From positions 372,001-436,000 of the forward strand of contig NZ_JASVWF010000003.1 in the NCBI RefSeq assembly GCF_030286555.1: a stretch of DNA of 64,000 nt, in the 5' to 3' direction. Under the pieces are notes generated by a model. It saw only the letters and a list, made by a program, of their open reading frames with translations, had not been told where the DNA came from and did not search any database. The stretch comes from Actinomycetospora termitidis (GTDB taxonomy: Bacteria; Actinomycetota; Actinomycetes; Mycobacteriales; Pseudonocardiaceae). Below are positions 33,192-42,264 of the stretch, piece by piece. Every line of letters starts with the position of its first letter. Positions within the stretch are counted from its first letter, which is position 1. Both the position numbers and the translations under genes were made by a program.

Positions 33192-34763
33192 CTACACCTG
33201 CGCCTGCAGCGACAGCGGTCGCCCGCCGCGGACCACCCCGAGCGTGACCGTGTCACCGGGTCGGTGCTCCCGGATCGCGACCACGAGCTCGTCGGCGGAG
33301 GCGATCGGGCGATCGTCGACCCGGACGACGACGTCGCCCTCCAGGACGCCCGCGCGGGACGCGGGTCCACCCTGGACCACGTTGAGCACCTGCGCACCGT
33401 CCGAGGTGCCGTCCGTGACGGACTTCGCGTTCACGCCGAGGTCGGTGTGGGCGAAGCCGCCGGTGCGGATGAGCGACTCCGCGATGGTCCGCACGTCGTC
33501 GATCGGGATCGCGAACCCGAGGCCGATCGATCCGCCCTGCCCCGACGAGTCCCCGCCGCCGAGGGTGCGGATCGCGGTGTTGATCCCGACGACCGCGCCG
33601 GTCGAGTCGACCAGCGCACCGCCGGAGTTGCCCGGGTTGATCGCGGCGTCGGTCTGGATCGCGTCGATCACCGGGTTGGCGTTCGCGGTCTCGGCGTCCA
33701 GACGCACCGGACGGCGCAGCGAACTGACGATGCCGGTGGTCACCGTGCCCGCGAGCCCCAGCGGCGACCCGATCGCGATGACGCCGTCGCCCACCTGCAG
33801 GTCCGCGGACCGGCCGAGCTGGGCCACCACCGGGTCGGCGACGTCGACCTTGATCACGGCGATGTCGGTCTGCGGGTCCCGGCCCACGATCCGGGCCGGT
33901 GCCCGCGCCCCGGAGGCGAACACGGCCTCGAGGGTGGCGCGCGGATCGGTCGCGGCCAGCGACACCACGTGGTTGTTGGTGACGATGTCGCCCCGGGGAT
34001 CGATGACGACGCCCGAGCCGGTGCCGCCGGTGGTCCCCGAGCGGACCTCGATCGACACGACGGCGGGCACCACGCGCCCGGCGACGTCGGAGACCGACCC
34101 CGCGGGGCGCTCCTTGCCCGGGTCGACCTGCGCGAGGGAGGCGCCGGGATCGACGAGCGCGTCGGAGCTCTGCGCGGTGAGGTGCCCGACGATGCCGCCG
34201 ACCGCGCCGACGAGCAGCGCCAGCACCGTCAGCAGGACCAGGGCGCTCGGCGCGACCCGGCGCCCGAAGAGCAGTTCCCGGGCCGAGAGCTTCGGCCCGG
34301 TGGCCCGGCGGTCGGCCGCGGGGCCGTCCTCGCGCACCGCGGGCGCGCCGAGCTCGACGGCGGCCGCGGGATCGCGCCAGGGGTCACGCTCGGCGGACGC
34401 GCCGTCCCAGAAGTCGTCCGGACCCGCGGGGTCGCGGCCCTCGCCGCCCCCCGGGCGCTGCAGCGTCTCGGCCGAGCCGGTGGGCCGGCCGAACGCGCCG
34501 GCGAGCGCGACCGACGGCTCCCGGGACGACGTCGACGACAGGGCCGACGGCGCGGGTCGCTCGGCGAAGGAGCCGTCGGCCCCGGTCGGGCGGGCGAACT
34601 CGGTGCCGTTCGTGCGGCCGTTGGTGTGGTGACCGTTGGTGTGGTGGCCGTTCGACGCCGTCGGCCCGGAGCCGCGCTCCGGCTGCTCGCCGGACTCGTC
34701 GGTGGTCTCCCGGGGCGCGTCGGGGCGCTCCGTCGTCGCGGGTCGCGACCAGGGGCTGCTCAT
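33192..34763 (-). CDS. htrA: HtrA-like serine protease (DegP/trypsin-like plus PDZ), membrane-anchored
   Basis: A 523-residue protease: a disordered cytoplasmic N-terminus (first about 165 residues, including the short HHTNGHHTNGRTNG repeat), one membrane helix near residues 175-198, a trypsin-like domain with His in VTNNHVV near residue 264, Asp in TDIAVIKV near 299 and Ser in NPGNSGGAL near 378, and a PDZ domain at the end. It should degrade misfolded envelope proteins. The order sigE-rseA-htrA-tatB is conserved with mycobacteria. TACCGT at 34841-34846 on this strand may be its own -10. Confidence 0.92.
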   Translation of the reverse strand: MSSPWSRPATTERPDAPRETTDESGEQPERGSGPTASNGHHTNGHHTNGRTNGTEFARPTGADGSFAERPAPSALSSTSSREPSVALAGAFGRPTGSAETLQRPGGGEGRDPAGPDDFWDGASAERDPWRDPAAAVELGAPAVREDGPAADRRATGPKLSARELLFGRRVAPSALVLLTVLALLVGAVGGIVGHLTAQSSDALVDPGASLAQVDPGKERPAGSVSDVAGRVVPAVVSIEVRSGTTGGTGSGVVIDPRGDIVTNNHVVSLAATDPRATLEAVFASGARAPARIVGRDPQTDIAVIKVDVADPVVAQLGRSADLQVGDGVIAIGSPLGLAGTVTTGIVSSLRRPVRLDAETANANPVIDAIQTDAAINPGNSGGALVDSTGAVVGINTAIRTLGGGDSSGQGGSIGLGFAIPIDDVRTIAESLIRTGGFAHTDLGVNAKSVTDGTSDGAQVLNVVQGGPASRAGVLEGDVVVRVDDRPIASADELVVAIREHRPGDTVTLGVVRGGRPLSLQAQV

Positions 34764-34908
34764 GGGTGCGCTCTCGTCAACGACGCTGCCGCCGCCGGAG
34801 GCGTGATCGGGCGAGCGCGGTGGGTGGTCATCGTCGCCCCACGGTAGAGCGCGGACGTCTCCCGGGGCGACACCACCCGATCCTGCGGCCCGGACCGTGA
34901 AGGACCGG

Positions 34909-35580
34909 TCAGGACGACGGGCGCGCCCGGGTGGCGTCCGGGGGCGGCGTGGCGGACGTCGTGGCGGTCGACGTGCCGGAGCCCGTCCGCCGGTCGACGG
35001 CGTCCTGGGCGACCGCTCCGGCGACCGGGTTCCCGCGGTCGCCCGCGACCGGGACCGCGGCGGTGAGTGACGCGGCGGCCCCGGGGGCGCGCTCGGGCGC
35101 CACCGCGGTGGGCACCGCCCCGGCGGCGAGCACGGGGCCCGCGACGACGGCCGCGCCCGCGACGAGACCCGAGGCCACGACGGCGGGGACGACCCGTCGT
35201 CGGGACCGGGGGCCGCCCGCGCGGCGGCCACGGCCGCGTCGGGCCGGCGGGGCCTCGGCGGGCACGACGAAGCGGCCCTGCGCGTCCACGGCGAGGCCGG
35301 CCGGGGCCTCCGGGAGCTCGGCGCTGTCCGGGATCGAGCGCAGCGAGTTCATCAGCGACGACGGGGCGCAGGGCGTGTCGGCCGCCCGGAGCCGGCGGCG
35401 GGCCTGGCGCTGCGCGGCCGCCTCCACGGCACAGGCCGGGCAGTGGTCGACGTGGGCGGCGGCCCGACCGGCGGCGGCCTCGCCCAGCTCACCGTCGACG
35501 AAGGCGACCATCGCGTCGAGCGAGAGGTGCCCGGCGTCGGACCAGCGGGACCAGGGGGTGCCCCCGGACCGGCCGATCAC
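34909..35580 (-). CDS. rseA: Zinc-binding anti-sigma factor (RseA-like)
   Basis: A 223-residue protein from GTG 35580, which overlaps the sigE stop by four bases. The N-terminal zinc anti-sigma (ZAS) motif is HVDHCPACA (His-x3-Cys-x2-Cys) near residues 46-54, preceded by a [14 protein letters not shown] helix. A basic segment and a hydrophobic stretch ([21 protein letters not shown]) follow, and a Thr/Pro-rich tail. It should hold SigE inactive until envelope or redox stress. Coupling ensures balanced synthesis with the sigma factor. Confidence 0.88.
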   Translation of the reverse strand: MIGRSGGTPWSRWSDAGHLSLDAMVAFVDGELGEAAAGRAAAHVDHCPACAVEAAAQRQARRRLRAADTPCAPSSLMNSLRSIPDSAELPEAPAGLAVDAQGRFVVPAEAPPARRGRGRRAGGPRSRRRVVPAVVASGLVAGAAVVAGPVLAAGAVPTAVAPERAPGAAASLTAAVPVAGDRGNPVAGAVAQDAVDRRTGSGTSTATTSATPPPDATRARPSS

Positions 35581-36194
35581 GACCGGGCTCCCGTCCGCTC
35601 CGCGTCCCCACGACGACGCTCCAGCGCACTGCGGAGGGCCTGACGGCCCCGGTGGATTCGGCTGCGCACGGTACCCAGTTTGACATCCAGCGTGGCCGCG
35701 ATCTCCTCGTACGAGAGACCCTCGACGTCGCAGAGGACGACGGCGGCGCGGAACTCGGGCGCGAGCTCGTCGAGCGCGCCCTGCAGGTCGGGGTCGAGGT
35801 GGGCCTCGGAGAACACCTGCTCGGGGTCCGGGCCACCGCCGGGGAGCCGGTCGGTGTCCTCGGGCAGACCCTCCATCCGCAACCGGCCCCGGCGGCGCAC
35901 CATGTCCAGGAACAGGTTCGTGGTGATGCGGTGCAACCAGCCCTCGAAGGTGCCGGGCTTGTACGCGGCGAGCGAGCGGAACACCCGGATGAACGTCTCC
36001 TGGGTGAGGTCCTCGGCGTCGTGCGCGTCGCCGGTCAGCCGGTAGGCGAGGCGGTACACACGGTCGGCGTGCTCGCGGACGACGTCGTCCCACGACGGCG
36101 GGGTCCAGGCGGCGGCCTCGTCCTCGAACGCCTCGAGGTGGTCGGGCCGCGCGGCGAGCGTCTCGGTCATGGCTCCACTGTGTCGGTCGGTCAT
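35577..36194 (-). CDS. sigE: ECF RNA polymerase sigma factor SigE
   Basis: A 205-residue ECF sigma factor. Region 2 is [20 protein letters not shown] with [20 protein letters not shown] (about residues 50-95), and region 4 is [20 protein letters not shown] with [15 protein letters not shown] (about 140-190). Regions closely match M. tuberculosis SigE. Starts at 36194 and 36170 are both possible; the second has GGAG very close, so I give the longer form. It directs the envelope-stress response and is followed by its anti-sigma, htrA and tatB. Confidence 0.92.
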   Translation of the reverse strand: MTDRHSGAMTETLAARPDHLEAFEDEAAAWTPPSWDDVVREHADRVYRLAYRLTGDAHDAEDLTQETFIRVFRSLAAYKPGTFEGWLHRITTNLFLDMVRRRGRLRMEGLPEDTDRLPGGGPDPEQVFSEAHLDPDLQGALDELAPEFRAAVVLCDVEGLSYEEIAATLDVKLGTVRSRIHRGRQALRSALERRRGDAERTGARS

Positions 36195-36317
36195 GACACC
36201 CGGGTGTGGGTCGTCTGAGAAGGGGCTGAGGAAGCAGCCGGATCCGGGGGTGCACCATCCGGACGCGCGCGGCGCGGCGCGGTGATCGACACGGACTCCC
36301 GATCTAGCCTGGGCCGC

Positions 36318-37397
36318 GTGGGTGAGGACGGGGGTCGCGAGGGCACGCGCCGGGCGCGCACGTCGCTGCGGGTCGTCGGCCCCGACCAGGTCCCCTCGAC
36401 CACTCCGCCTCCTCCCGCCGCACCGTCCACCCCGAGGACGACCCCGCGCCCCGCGGATGACGCGGGCCGTCGGCACGGCCACCGTCCGGGTCGCGCCACG
36501 GCCCGGATCCCGGTCTACCCGCGGGTGCCGACCGGCCCGCTGCGGCTGCCGAGCACCACCTTCCCCGGCCGGCGGGGTCCCGACCCCGCTGCCGACGAGC
36601 CGACCACCACCCCGCACCCGCTCCCGCGGCTGGTGCCCGCCGACGGGCCCGCACCGCTCGGCCCGTCCGGTCCCGTCGGGCCGTCCGGACCGGACGGGTC
36701 GGACGACGTCGAGCCCCCGACGACGACCGTGGTCCCGGGGCCGTCCGACGACGCCGCGGACGACGCCGGGGAGCGCGAGCGGCTGCGGACGCGCGCCGAG
36801 CGCTTCAGTCCCGAGGACGAGGTACTGGCCGCCGCGCGGGAGCGCGCCGCCGAGCACGGCATCGTCCCGGTCGGCGTCGGCGCGGCGGCCGCGCTGACCT
36901 TCCTCGCCTCGGCCGGGCGGGCCCGCGCCGTCGTCGAGATCGGCAGCGGGGCGGGCGTCGGGACGGTCAGCCTGCTCCGCGGGATGCCGCGCGAGGGTCT
37001 GCTCACCAGCATCGACACCGAGGTGTCGCACCAGCGGCTGACCCGCATCACGTGCGCCGAGGCCGGCTTCGGGTCCGGGCGCGTCCGCATGATCACCGGG
37101 CGGGCCCTGGAGGTGCTGCCGCGGCTGTCCGACGGCGCGTACGACCTCGTGCTGGTCGACGCCGCCACCGTCGAGTACCCGCTCTACCTCGCCGAGGCGG
37201 TCCGGCTGCTGCGCCCGGGCGGCGTGGTGGCGCTGGACAACGTGTGCTGGACCGGGCGGATCACCGACCCCGCGCGCCGGGACGCCGTGTCGGCGGCGCT
37301 GCGCGAGACGGTGCGGGCGGTGCGCACCGACGAGCGGCTCGCCCCGCTGCTGCTGCCGGTCTCCGACGGGCTGCTCTGCGCCTCACTGCTCGGCTGA
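36318..37397 (+). CDS. O-methyltransferase with a long disordered N-terminal extension (Rv1220c-like)
   Basis: A 359-residue protein from GTG 36318, which lies seven bases after TAGCCT (leaderless). The C-terminal 200 residues are a SAM-dependent methyltransferase_24/3-type domain: [46 protein letters not shown] and [13 protein letters not shown]. The mycobacterial counterpart is about 215 residues, so the first 150 residues, rich in Pro, Thr and Arg, are an extension. It is divergent from sigE, as in mycobacteria. Substrate unknown. Confidence 0.88.
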   Translation: MGEDGGREGTRRARTSLRVVGPDQVPSTTPPPPAAPSTPRTTPRPADDAGRRHGHRPGRATARIPVYPRVPTGPLRLPSTTFPGRRGPDPAADEPTTTPHPLPRLVPADGPAPLGPSGPVGPSGPDGSDDVEPPTTTVVPGPSDDAADDAGERERLRTRAERFSPEDEVLAAARERAAEHGIVPVGVGAAAALTFLASAGRARAVVEIGSGAGVGTVSLLRGMPREGLLTSIDTEVSHQRLTRITCAEAGFGSGRVRMITGRALEVLPRLSDGAYDLVLVDAATVEYPLYLAEAVRLLRPGGVVALDNVCWTGRITDPARRDAVSAALRETVRAVRTDERLAPLLLPVSDGLLCASLLG

Positions 37398-37418
37398 TCG
37401 GCCCCTCCCGATCCGAAC

Positions 37419-37462
37419 GAACGGCCCTCTCGCGCACGGACGAGGCTGCGAGAGTGCCGGTC
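37419..37462. terminator. Bidirectional terminator hairpin (GAACGGCACTCTC family)
   Basis: GAACGGCCCTCTCGC (37419-37433) pairs with GCGAGAGTGCCGGTC (37448-37462), two mismatches, between the convergent methyltransferase and pepA stops. Confidence 0.7.
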
Positions 37463-37464
37463 GC

Positions 37465-38961
37465 TCAGGGGGCGGGCGTCCGGGCGGCGACGAACTCGAC
37501 GAGCGTGCGGGCCGCGAAGCCCGTCGCGCCCTTCGCGACCTCCTCGTGCGGGGAGTCGCAGCGCGCCGGGCCGGCGATGTCGAGGTGGGCCCACGGCACG
37601 TCGCCGACGAAGCGGTGCAGGAACAGGGCCGCGACGATGCCGCCCGGCCCGGGCGGGGCCTGCCGGACGTCCGCGAGCCGGGAGTCGACGTCGCCGTCGT
37701 GCTCGGCCGCGAGCGGCACCCGCCACCAGGCCTCGCCGGTCGCCGCGCCCGCCGTCGTGAGGTCCACGGCGAGGTCGTCGGTGGTGGCGAACAGCCCGCC
37801 GGTGCGCACGCCCAGGGCCACCTTCATCGCGCCGGTCAGGGTCGCGACGTCGACGACGACGGCGGGCGCGAGGGTCTCGACCGCGTAGCCGAGGGCGTCC
37901 GCGAGCACCATCCGGCCCTCGGCGTCGGTGTTGGTGACCTCGGTGGTGCGCCCGTCGTAGTGCCGGACGACGTCACCGGGCCGGTAGGCCGAGCCCGACA
38001 CGTGGTTCTCCGCGAGCGGGACGAGCCCGACGACCCGCACCCCGAGCCCGAGGCGCGCGATCGTCGCCAGCGCCCCGACGACCGCGGCGCCGCCGGAGCA
38101 GTCCGTGCGCATGTCGGCCATGCCGGCGTTCGGCTTGATCGAGATGCCGCCGGTGTCGAAGGTGATGCCCTTGCCGACCAGGACGACGGGCGCTCCCGCC
38201 GTTCCCGACGGCGGGTCCCACGAGATCTCGAGGAACCGCGGCGGGCGCGACGACCCGCCACCCACGGCCAGGACCCCACCGAAGCCCTGCTCGACGAGCC
38301 ACGCCTCGTCGCGGACCACGGTGGTCAGCCCGTCGAGCCCGGCGCAGGCGGCCACCGCCTGCTCGGCGAACCAGGCGGGTGACTTGGCGCCCGACGGGGT
38401 GTCGGCCAGGTCGCGGGCGACGGCGGTGGCGCGGGCCAGGACCAGGGCGCGCTCGAACGCGGGACGGTCGGCCGCCGGGGCCTCGACGGTCACCTCCGGC
38501 GGCGCGGCGGGTGCGGCGGAGCGGACCGAGAACCGGTGCGACCCGAGCAGCAGCCCGGTGGCGAGCGCGGCCCAGTCCGGCTCCGCCGCCTCGTCGGGCG
38601 CGACGTGGAGCCGTGCCGGCCCGTCCTCGGCGGCACCGAACAGCGGTCCGGGCTCGGCGCGGCCGGTGGCCACGCGGACCGCGGCGGCGCCCGCGGCCCG
38701 CCAGTCCTTCGCCGATCCGGCCCCGACCCCCACGAGCCAGCGACCCGGCCCCGCCGACCCGTCCGGGGACAGCGCGGCGACCGCCCCGGCGGAGGCGATC
38801 CACCCGCTCGGGGCGTCGGCCGGCGCCGGGACGTCCTCGCCGGTGCGGCACAGCCGGACCGCGGCGGCTCCGTCGGGCCCGGCACCCGGGTCGACGGCGC
38901 GGACCCCGGCGACCGGGGTCGGCAGGGTCGGCGCGGCGAAGGTCTCGGGGGCGGCGCTCAT
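37465..38961 (-). CDS. pepA: Leucyl aminopeptidase (M17)
   Basis: A 498-residue cytosolic metallopeptidase. The catalytic C-terminal domain holds LVGKGITFDTGGISIKP (Lys near residue 262), ADMRTDCSGGAAVVGAL and the family signature NTDAEGRMVLADAL near residue 340, so both metal sites look intact. It removes N-terminal residues from peptides and glutathione- or mycothiol-type conjugates. A short CCCGACGGCGGGTCC-type stretch encodes the DPPSGTAG loop before the Lys motif; it resembles the dispersed hairpin arm and may be a small in-frame insertion. Confidence 0.92.
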   Translation of the reverse strand: MSAAPETFAAPTLPTPVAGVRAVDPGAGPDGAAAVRLCRTGEDVPAPADAPSGWIASAGAVAALSPDGSAGPGRWLVGVGAGSAKDWRAAGAAAVRVATGRAEPGPLFGAAEDGPARLHVAPDEAAEPDWAALATGLLLGSHRFSVRSAAPAAPPEVTVEAPAADRPAFERALVLARATAVARDLADTPSGAKSPAWFAEQAVAACAGLDGLTTVVRDEAWLVEQGFGGVLAVGGGSSRPPRFLEISWDPPSGTAGAPVVLVGKGITFDTGGISIKPNAGMADMRTDCSGGAAVVGALATIARLGLGVRVVGLVPLAENHVSGSAYRPGDVVRHYDGRTTEVTNTDAEGRMVLADALGYAVETLAPAVVVDVATLTGAMKVALGVRTGGLFATTDDLAVDLTTAGAATGEAWWRVPLAAEHDGDVDSRLADVRQAPPGPGGIVAALFLHRFVGDVPWAHLDIAGPARCDSPHEEVAKGATGFAARTLVEFVAARTPAP

Positions 38962-38965
38962 CGCT

Positions 38966-39133
38966 CTAGGACGAGATCGAGGAGAGGGCCTCCCGCAGAT
39001 CGCCCGCCTCGTCGGCGGTCATCTCGACGACGAGCCGGCCCCCACCCTCGAGCGGCACGCGCATCACGATGCCGCGCCCCTCCTTGGTGACCTCGAGGGG
39101 ACCGTCACCGGTCCGGGGCTTCATGGCCGCCAT
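38966..39133 (-). CDS. DUF3117 family small protein
   Basis: A 55-residue protein, MAAMKPRTGDGPLEVTKEGR at its start, belonging to the DUF3117 family of short actinobacterial proteins. The ATG at 39133 has GGAGG about eight bases upstream. It lies between pepA and tag; in mycobacteria the same family (Rv1211) also neighbours tagA. The function is not known; the predicted fold is a small beta-rich domain with a C-terminal helix (ADEAGDLREALSSI). Confidence 0.87.
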   Translation of the reverse strand: MAAMKPRTGDGPLEVTKEGRGIVMRVPLEGGGRLVVEMTADEAGDLREALSSISS

Positions 39134-39261
39134 AGTCGTGCTCCCTCCGCATGGTCGTCGTGGCAACGCCCCTCGTCGGAGCGCTGCACACCGCGCGACG
39201 ATTCTTCCCCATCGGCGCGCACGGCACGACATCGGAGCGATCATCGGCCGCGGTGTGTCGC

Positions 39262-39858
39262 TCAGCGTGTCGCGCGGAAGCACCCGGCGAGGTGTTCGTC
39301 GACCATGCCGGTGGCCTGCATCAACGCGTGCGCGGTGGTCGGGCCGACGAAGCGGAACCCCCGCCGGCGGAGCTCCTTCGCCATCGCGACGGACGCCGGC
39401 GTCGTCGCGTTCACGTCGCCGAGCGTGCGCGGCGCGGGGGCCGGCGGGTCGGGCGCGTGGGACCACAACAGGGCGTCCAGCCCCGGGCCCTCCTCCTCGA
39501 GCCGCAGCACCGCGCGGGCGTTGGAGACCGCGGCCTCGATCTTCGACCGGTTCCGGACGATGCCCGCGTCGGCCAGCAGGCGCTCGACGTCGTCGTCGCC
39601 GAACCCGGCGACGGCGTCCACGTCGAAGCGCGCGAACGCCGCCCGGAACGCCGGCCGCTTGCGCAGGATCACCAGCCACGACAGCCCGGACTGGAACGCC
39701 TCCAGGCACAGCCGCTCGTAGAGCGCGTCCCGCCCGTGCAGGACGTGGCCCCACTCGGTGTCGTGGTACTCCCGCAGCAGCGGGTCGTGCGCACCCCACG
39801 GGCAGCGGGCGACCCCGTCCTCCCCGACGACGGCGCCGTCGTCGACCGCCGTGGTCAC
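39262..39858 (-). CDS. tag: DNA-3-methyladenine glycosylase I
   Basis: A 198-residue base-excision glycosylase. The family features are RCPWGAHDPLLREYHDTEWG at the start, LCLEAFQSGLSWLVILRKR in the helix-hairpin region with the catalytic Glu, and the zinc-snap Cys/His residues (RCPW, HDTEW, then THAL and AGCF near the end). It removes 3-methyladenine. The GTG at 39858 overlaps the SRPBCC gene stop by four bases. Synteny matches Rv1210. Confidence 0.92.
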   Translation of the reverse strand: MTTAVDDGAVVGEDGVARCPWGAHDPLLREYHDTEWGHVLHGRDALYERLCLEAFQSGLSWLVILRKRPAFRAAFARFDVDAVAGFGDDDVERLLADAGIVRNRSKIEAAVSNARAVLRLEEEGPGLDALLWSHAPDPPAPAPRTLGDVNATTPASVAMAKELRRRGFRFVGPTTAHALMQATGMVDEHLAGCFRATR

Positions 39859-40304
39859 CGCTCGGCCTGGCAGCGGGCGGCGAGCCGGCGCAGCGAGAAC
39901 ACCAGCCCGAGGCGGAACACCGGGGACACCAGCGGCCAGCCGATCGCGCCCAGGAACCCGAGCGGCAGGTCGAGCCGTTCGCCCCACTCGAAACGCGAGC
40001 GCCCCGGCCCCAGCTCGATCACGGTGAACGTGCCGGATCCGCGGACCACCGACCCGGTGTGCACCACCGTGGCCCGGTGCGGCGGGTCCCAGCCGACGAT
40101 GCGCATCGTGTCGGTGACGCCGAGCGGGCCGACGCCGGTGGTGGCCGCGAGCTCGGAGCCGACGCCGACGCCGTCCCCCTGCGTCACCCGGACCGCGGTG
40201 CCGAGCATCCACTCGCTCTGGCCCTCCCAGTCGGTGACGGCCTTCCAGACGACGTCGGCCGGGGCGTCGACGTCGACGCCGACGGTGATGTCACGGGTGG
40301 CCAT
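39855..40304 (-). CDS. SRPBCC family protein
   Basis: A 149-residue START-like/polyketide-cyclase domain, beginning ITVGVDVDAPADVVWKAVTD. WGERLDLPLGFLGAIGWPLV and a C-terminal helix (LGLVFSLRRLAARC) suggest a hydrophobic ligand pocket. It is coupled to tag (four-base overlap) and starts inside the end of the DivIVA-like gene (14-base overlap). Function unknown. Confidence 0.85.
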   Translation of the reverse strand: MATRDITVGVDVDAPADVVWKAVTDWEGQSEWMLGTAVRVTQGDGVGVGSELAATTGVGPLGVTDTMRIVGWDPPHRATVVHTGSVVRGSGTFTVIELGPGRSRFEWGERLDLPLGFLGAIGWPLVSPVFRLGLVFSLRRLAARCQAER

Positions 40305-40710
40305 GGGCGGTTCCCCTCGTGGTGGCGCCGATGCCGGCGGTCGGGTCGGTGGGCGTGGGGTCCTCGAGGACGGACGTGCCGTTCACCTCGGTCAGCGGGT
40401 CCGCCTCCTCGGCGTCGGCGTGGGGCGGCCCCTCGTACACCGCCAGCCGCGAGCGCAGCGTGTCGACCTCGGCGGCCAGCCGGTCCAGCGCCCAGTCCAC
40501 CTCGCTCATCCGGTATCCGCGGAACGCCTGCTGGAACCGCAGCCCCCGCACGTCGGACCCGAGCAGGTCGCGCGCCGGGAGCCGGGTGGGCGTGGCCCCG
40601 GGAGGCATCGGCGCGAGCTCCTCCCCCCGCCCGGCCAGCAGCGCCGTCGCCAGGTAGATGACCGCGGCGACGACCCCGACGACGAGGACGTAGACCAGAG
40701 CACTGCCCAT
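40291..40710 (-). CDS. DivIVA-domain membrane protein
   Basis: A 139-residue protein with an N-terminal membrane helix (ALVYVLVVGVVAAVIYLATALL) and a short DivIVA domain: GLRFQQAFRGYRMSEVDWAL followed by DRLAAEVDTLRSRLAVYE. The tail is acidic and Pro/Thr-rich. It is the first gene of the coupled DivIVA/SRPBCC/tag/DUF3117 run, as around Rv1209-Rv1211. DivIVA proteins mark poles and septa in actinobacteria; the membrane-anchored short form has unknown partners. Confidence 0.87.
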   Translation of the reverse strand: MGSALVYVLVVGVVAAVIYLATALLAGRGEELAPMPPGATPTRLPARDLLGSDVRGLRFQQAFRGYRMSEVDWALDRLAAEVDTLRSRLAVYEGPPHADAEEADPLTEVNGTSVLEDPTPTDPTAGIGATTRGTAHGHP

Positions 40711-40776
40711 GGCCCCATTGTGGACCGGACCCCCGACAGTCTCGCCGCACGCCGCCCCTCGTCGGGCGGGCCGTCG

Positions 40777-41316
40777 TCAGGCGCAGGCGTCCAGGGCCGC
40801 GTCCACGGTCGTCGTCCGGGTCAGCGCCGCGAGCGAGCGCTCGCCGACGAACCCCGTGCCGCGCAGTCCGTCCACCCAGGCCAGCAGCCCGTCGTAGAAG
40901 CCGCCGGGGTCGCAGACCACGACCGGCTTGGCGTGCATGTCGAGGTAGCGCGAGGTCCACGCCTCGAACAGTTCCTCCAGCGTGCCCAGGCCGCCGGGCA
41001 GCGCGATCCACGCGTCGGAGCGCGCGTCCATCTCGGCCTTGCGCTCGCGCATGCCCGGCACGACGACGAGCTCGCCCGAGTCCTCGTCGGCCACCTCCCG
41101 GTGCACGAGGCCCTCGGGGATCACGCCGACCGTGTGGCCGCCGGCGGCCCGGGCCGCGCGCGTGACCTCGCCCATCATCCCCACGCGCCCGCCGCCGGAG
41201 ACCAGCGTCCAGCCCCGGGCGGCGATCCCGGTGCCGACGGCGCGCGCGAGCGCCAGGTACTCCTCCCCGACCGGGCCGGACGCGCAGAAGACGCAGACGG
41301 CCTTCGTCGAGCTCAC
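40777..41316 (-). CDS. LOG family protein (TIGR00730), paralog 1
   Basis: A 179-residue Rossmann-fold protein of the LONELY GUY family. It contains VSGGGRVGMMGEVTRAA and the signature LPGGLGTLEELFEAWT, so it may be a cytokinin-riboside 5'-monophosphate phosphoribohydrolase or nucleotide-cleaving relative. The GTG at 41316 is preceded closely by GGAGAA. A 39-base duplication separates it from a second LOG gene upstream and probably removed a former overlap. It is in the Rv1205 neighbourhood. Confidence 0.9.
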   Translation of the reverse strand: MSSTKAVCVFCASGPVGEEYLALARAVGTGIAARGWTLVSGGGRVGMMGEVTRAARAAGGHTVGVIPEGLVHREVADEDSGELVVVPGMRERKAEMDARSDAWIALPGGLGTLEELFEAWTSRYLDMHAKPVVVCDPGGFYDGLLAWVDGLRGTGFVGERSLAALTRTTTVDAALDACA

Positions 41317-41361
41317 TTCTCCGGGTCCAGCTCCGCTGCGCTGCGTGTCCCTCACTTCTCC
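41312..41361. repeat. Mini-element flanked by 11-bp direct repeats between two LOG genes
   Basis: CTCACTTCTCC occurs at 41312-41322 and again at 41351-41361, enclosing a GGGTCCAGCTCCGCTGCGCT-type segment like that at 11329-11364. The first copy holds the start of LOG paralog 1, the second the stop of paralog 2. Confidence 0.6.
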
Positions 41362-42125
41362 ACCAGCTCGTGGAACCGCTGCTCCACGATGGCGACGACC
41401 TCCTCGACGTCGTCGACGACGTGGATCAGGTCCACGTCCTTCGGGCTGATGACGCCGTGCTCGAGGGCGCTCGTCTTCAGCCACTCGACCAGGCCGCCCC
41501 AGTAGGCCGAGCCGAGCAGGACCACCGGGAACCGCGTGACCTTGCCGGTCTGCACGAGCACGAGCGCCTCGAAGAGCTCGTCGAGCGTGCCGAACCCGCC
41601 GGGCAGGCAGACGAAGGCCTGCGCGTACTTCACGAACATCGTCTTGCGGGCGAAGAAGTAGCGGAACCCGACGCCGAGGTCGACCCACGGGTTGAGGCCC
41701 TGCTCGAACGGCAGCTCGATGCCCAGACCCACCGACATCCCGCCGGCCTCCGAGCAGCCCCGGTTCGCGGCCTCCATGATCCCCGGACCGCCGCCGGTGA
41801 TCACCGCGTACCCGGCGCGCGCGAGGGCTGCGCCCAGGGCCATGCCGGTGGCGTAGTCCGGGTGGTCGGGCGCGGTGCGGGCGGACCCGAAGACGGTGAC
41901 CGCGCGCGGGATCTCGGCGAGCACCGAGAAGCCCTCGACGAACTCCGCCTGGATGCGCTGGACGCGCCACGCGTCGGAGTGCACCCAGTCGGCCGGTCCG
42001 CGCGAGTCGAGCAGGCGCTGGTCGGTGGTGGACGACAGGCGCGCCGGGTCCTTGTGCTCGGCGGGCCGCTTGTCGATGGTCGTCGGTCGCGGCGTCGTCA
42101 GATCGTCGAAGTGGGACCCGGTCAT
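41352..42125 (-). CDS. LOG family protein (TIGR00730), paralog 2
   Basis: A 257-residue paralog with a longer N-terminus. The family features are VTVFGSARTAPDHPDY, VITGGGPGIMEAANRGC and VCLPGGFGTLDELFEAL. I chose the ATG at 42125, which lies six bases after TACGCT on the minus strand (42132-42137) and so fits a leaderless transcript; an upstream GTG would add a non-conserved 54-residue tail. It is divergent from wrbA and precedes LOG paralog 1. Confidence 0.9.
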   Translation of the reverse strand: MTGSHFDDLTTPRPTTIDKRPAEHKDPARLSSTTDQRLLDSRGPADWVHSDAWRVQRIQAEFVEGFSVLAEIPRAVTVFGSARTAPDHPDYATGMALGAALARAGYAVITGGGPGIMEAANRGCSEAGGMSVGLGIELPFEQGLNPWVDLGVGFRYFFARKTMFVKYAQAFVCLPGGFGTLDELFEALVLVQTGKVTRFPVVLLGSAYWGGLVEWLKTSALEHGVISPKDVDLIHVVDDVEEVVAIVEQRFHELVEK

Positions 42126-42220
42126 GCACCCAGCGTAGGGACGCCGGATCGTGGGGTTCGCGTCGGTCGCACGCCGGACATCCGGAATTGCGCGTGTGCG
42201 GTCCTCGGCACCGGGTAACT

Positions 42221-42234
42221 GGTTGAAGCAGCAA
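42221..42234 (+). promoter_or_regulatory. Possible MarR half-site in the wrbA promoter
   Basis: GGTTGAAGCAGCAA matches GGTTGAAGCATCAA at 32192-32205, the right arm and flank of the MarR operator, in 13 of 14 bases. It lies 31 bases before the wrbA start. Confidence 0.4.
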
Positions 42235-42264
42235 TCACCCCGTCGTCGGGAAGGACGATCCACG

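Noticed and set aside
34605..34650. Short direct repeats in htrA as a regulatory array
   Set aside because: They encode the in-frame NGHHTNGHHTNG stretch of a disordered tail and are best explained as coding slippage.
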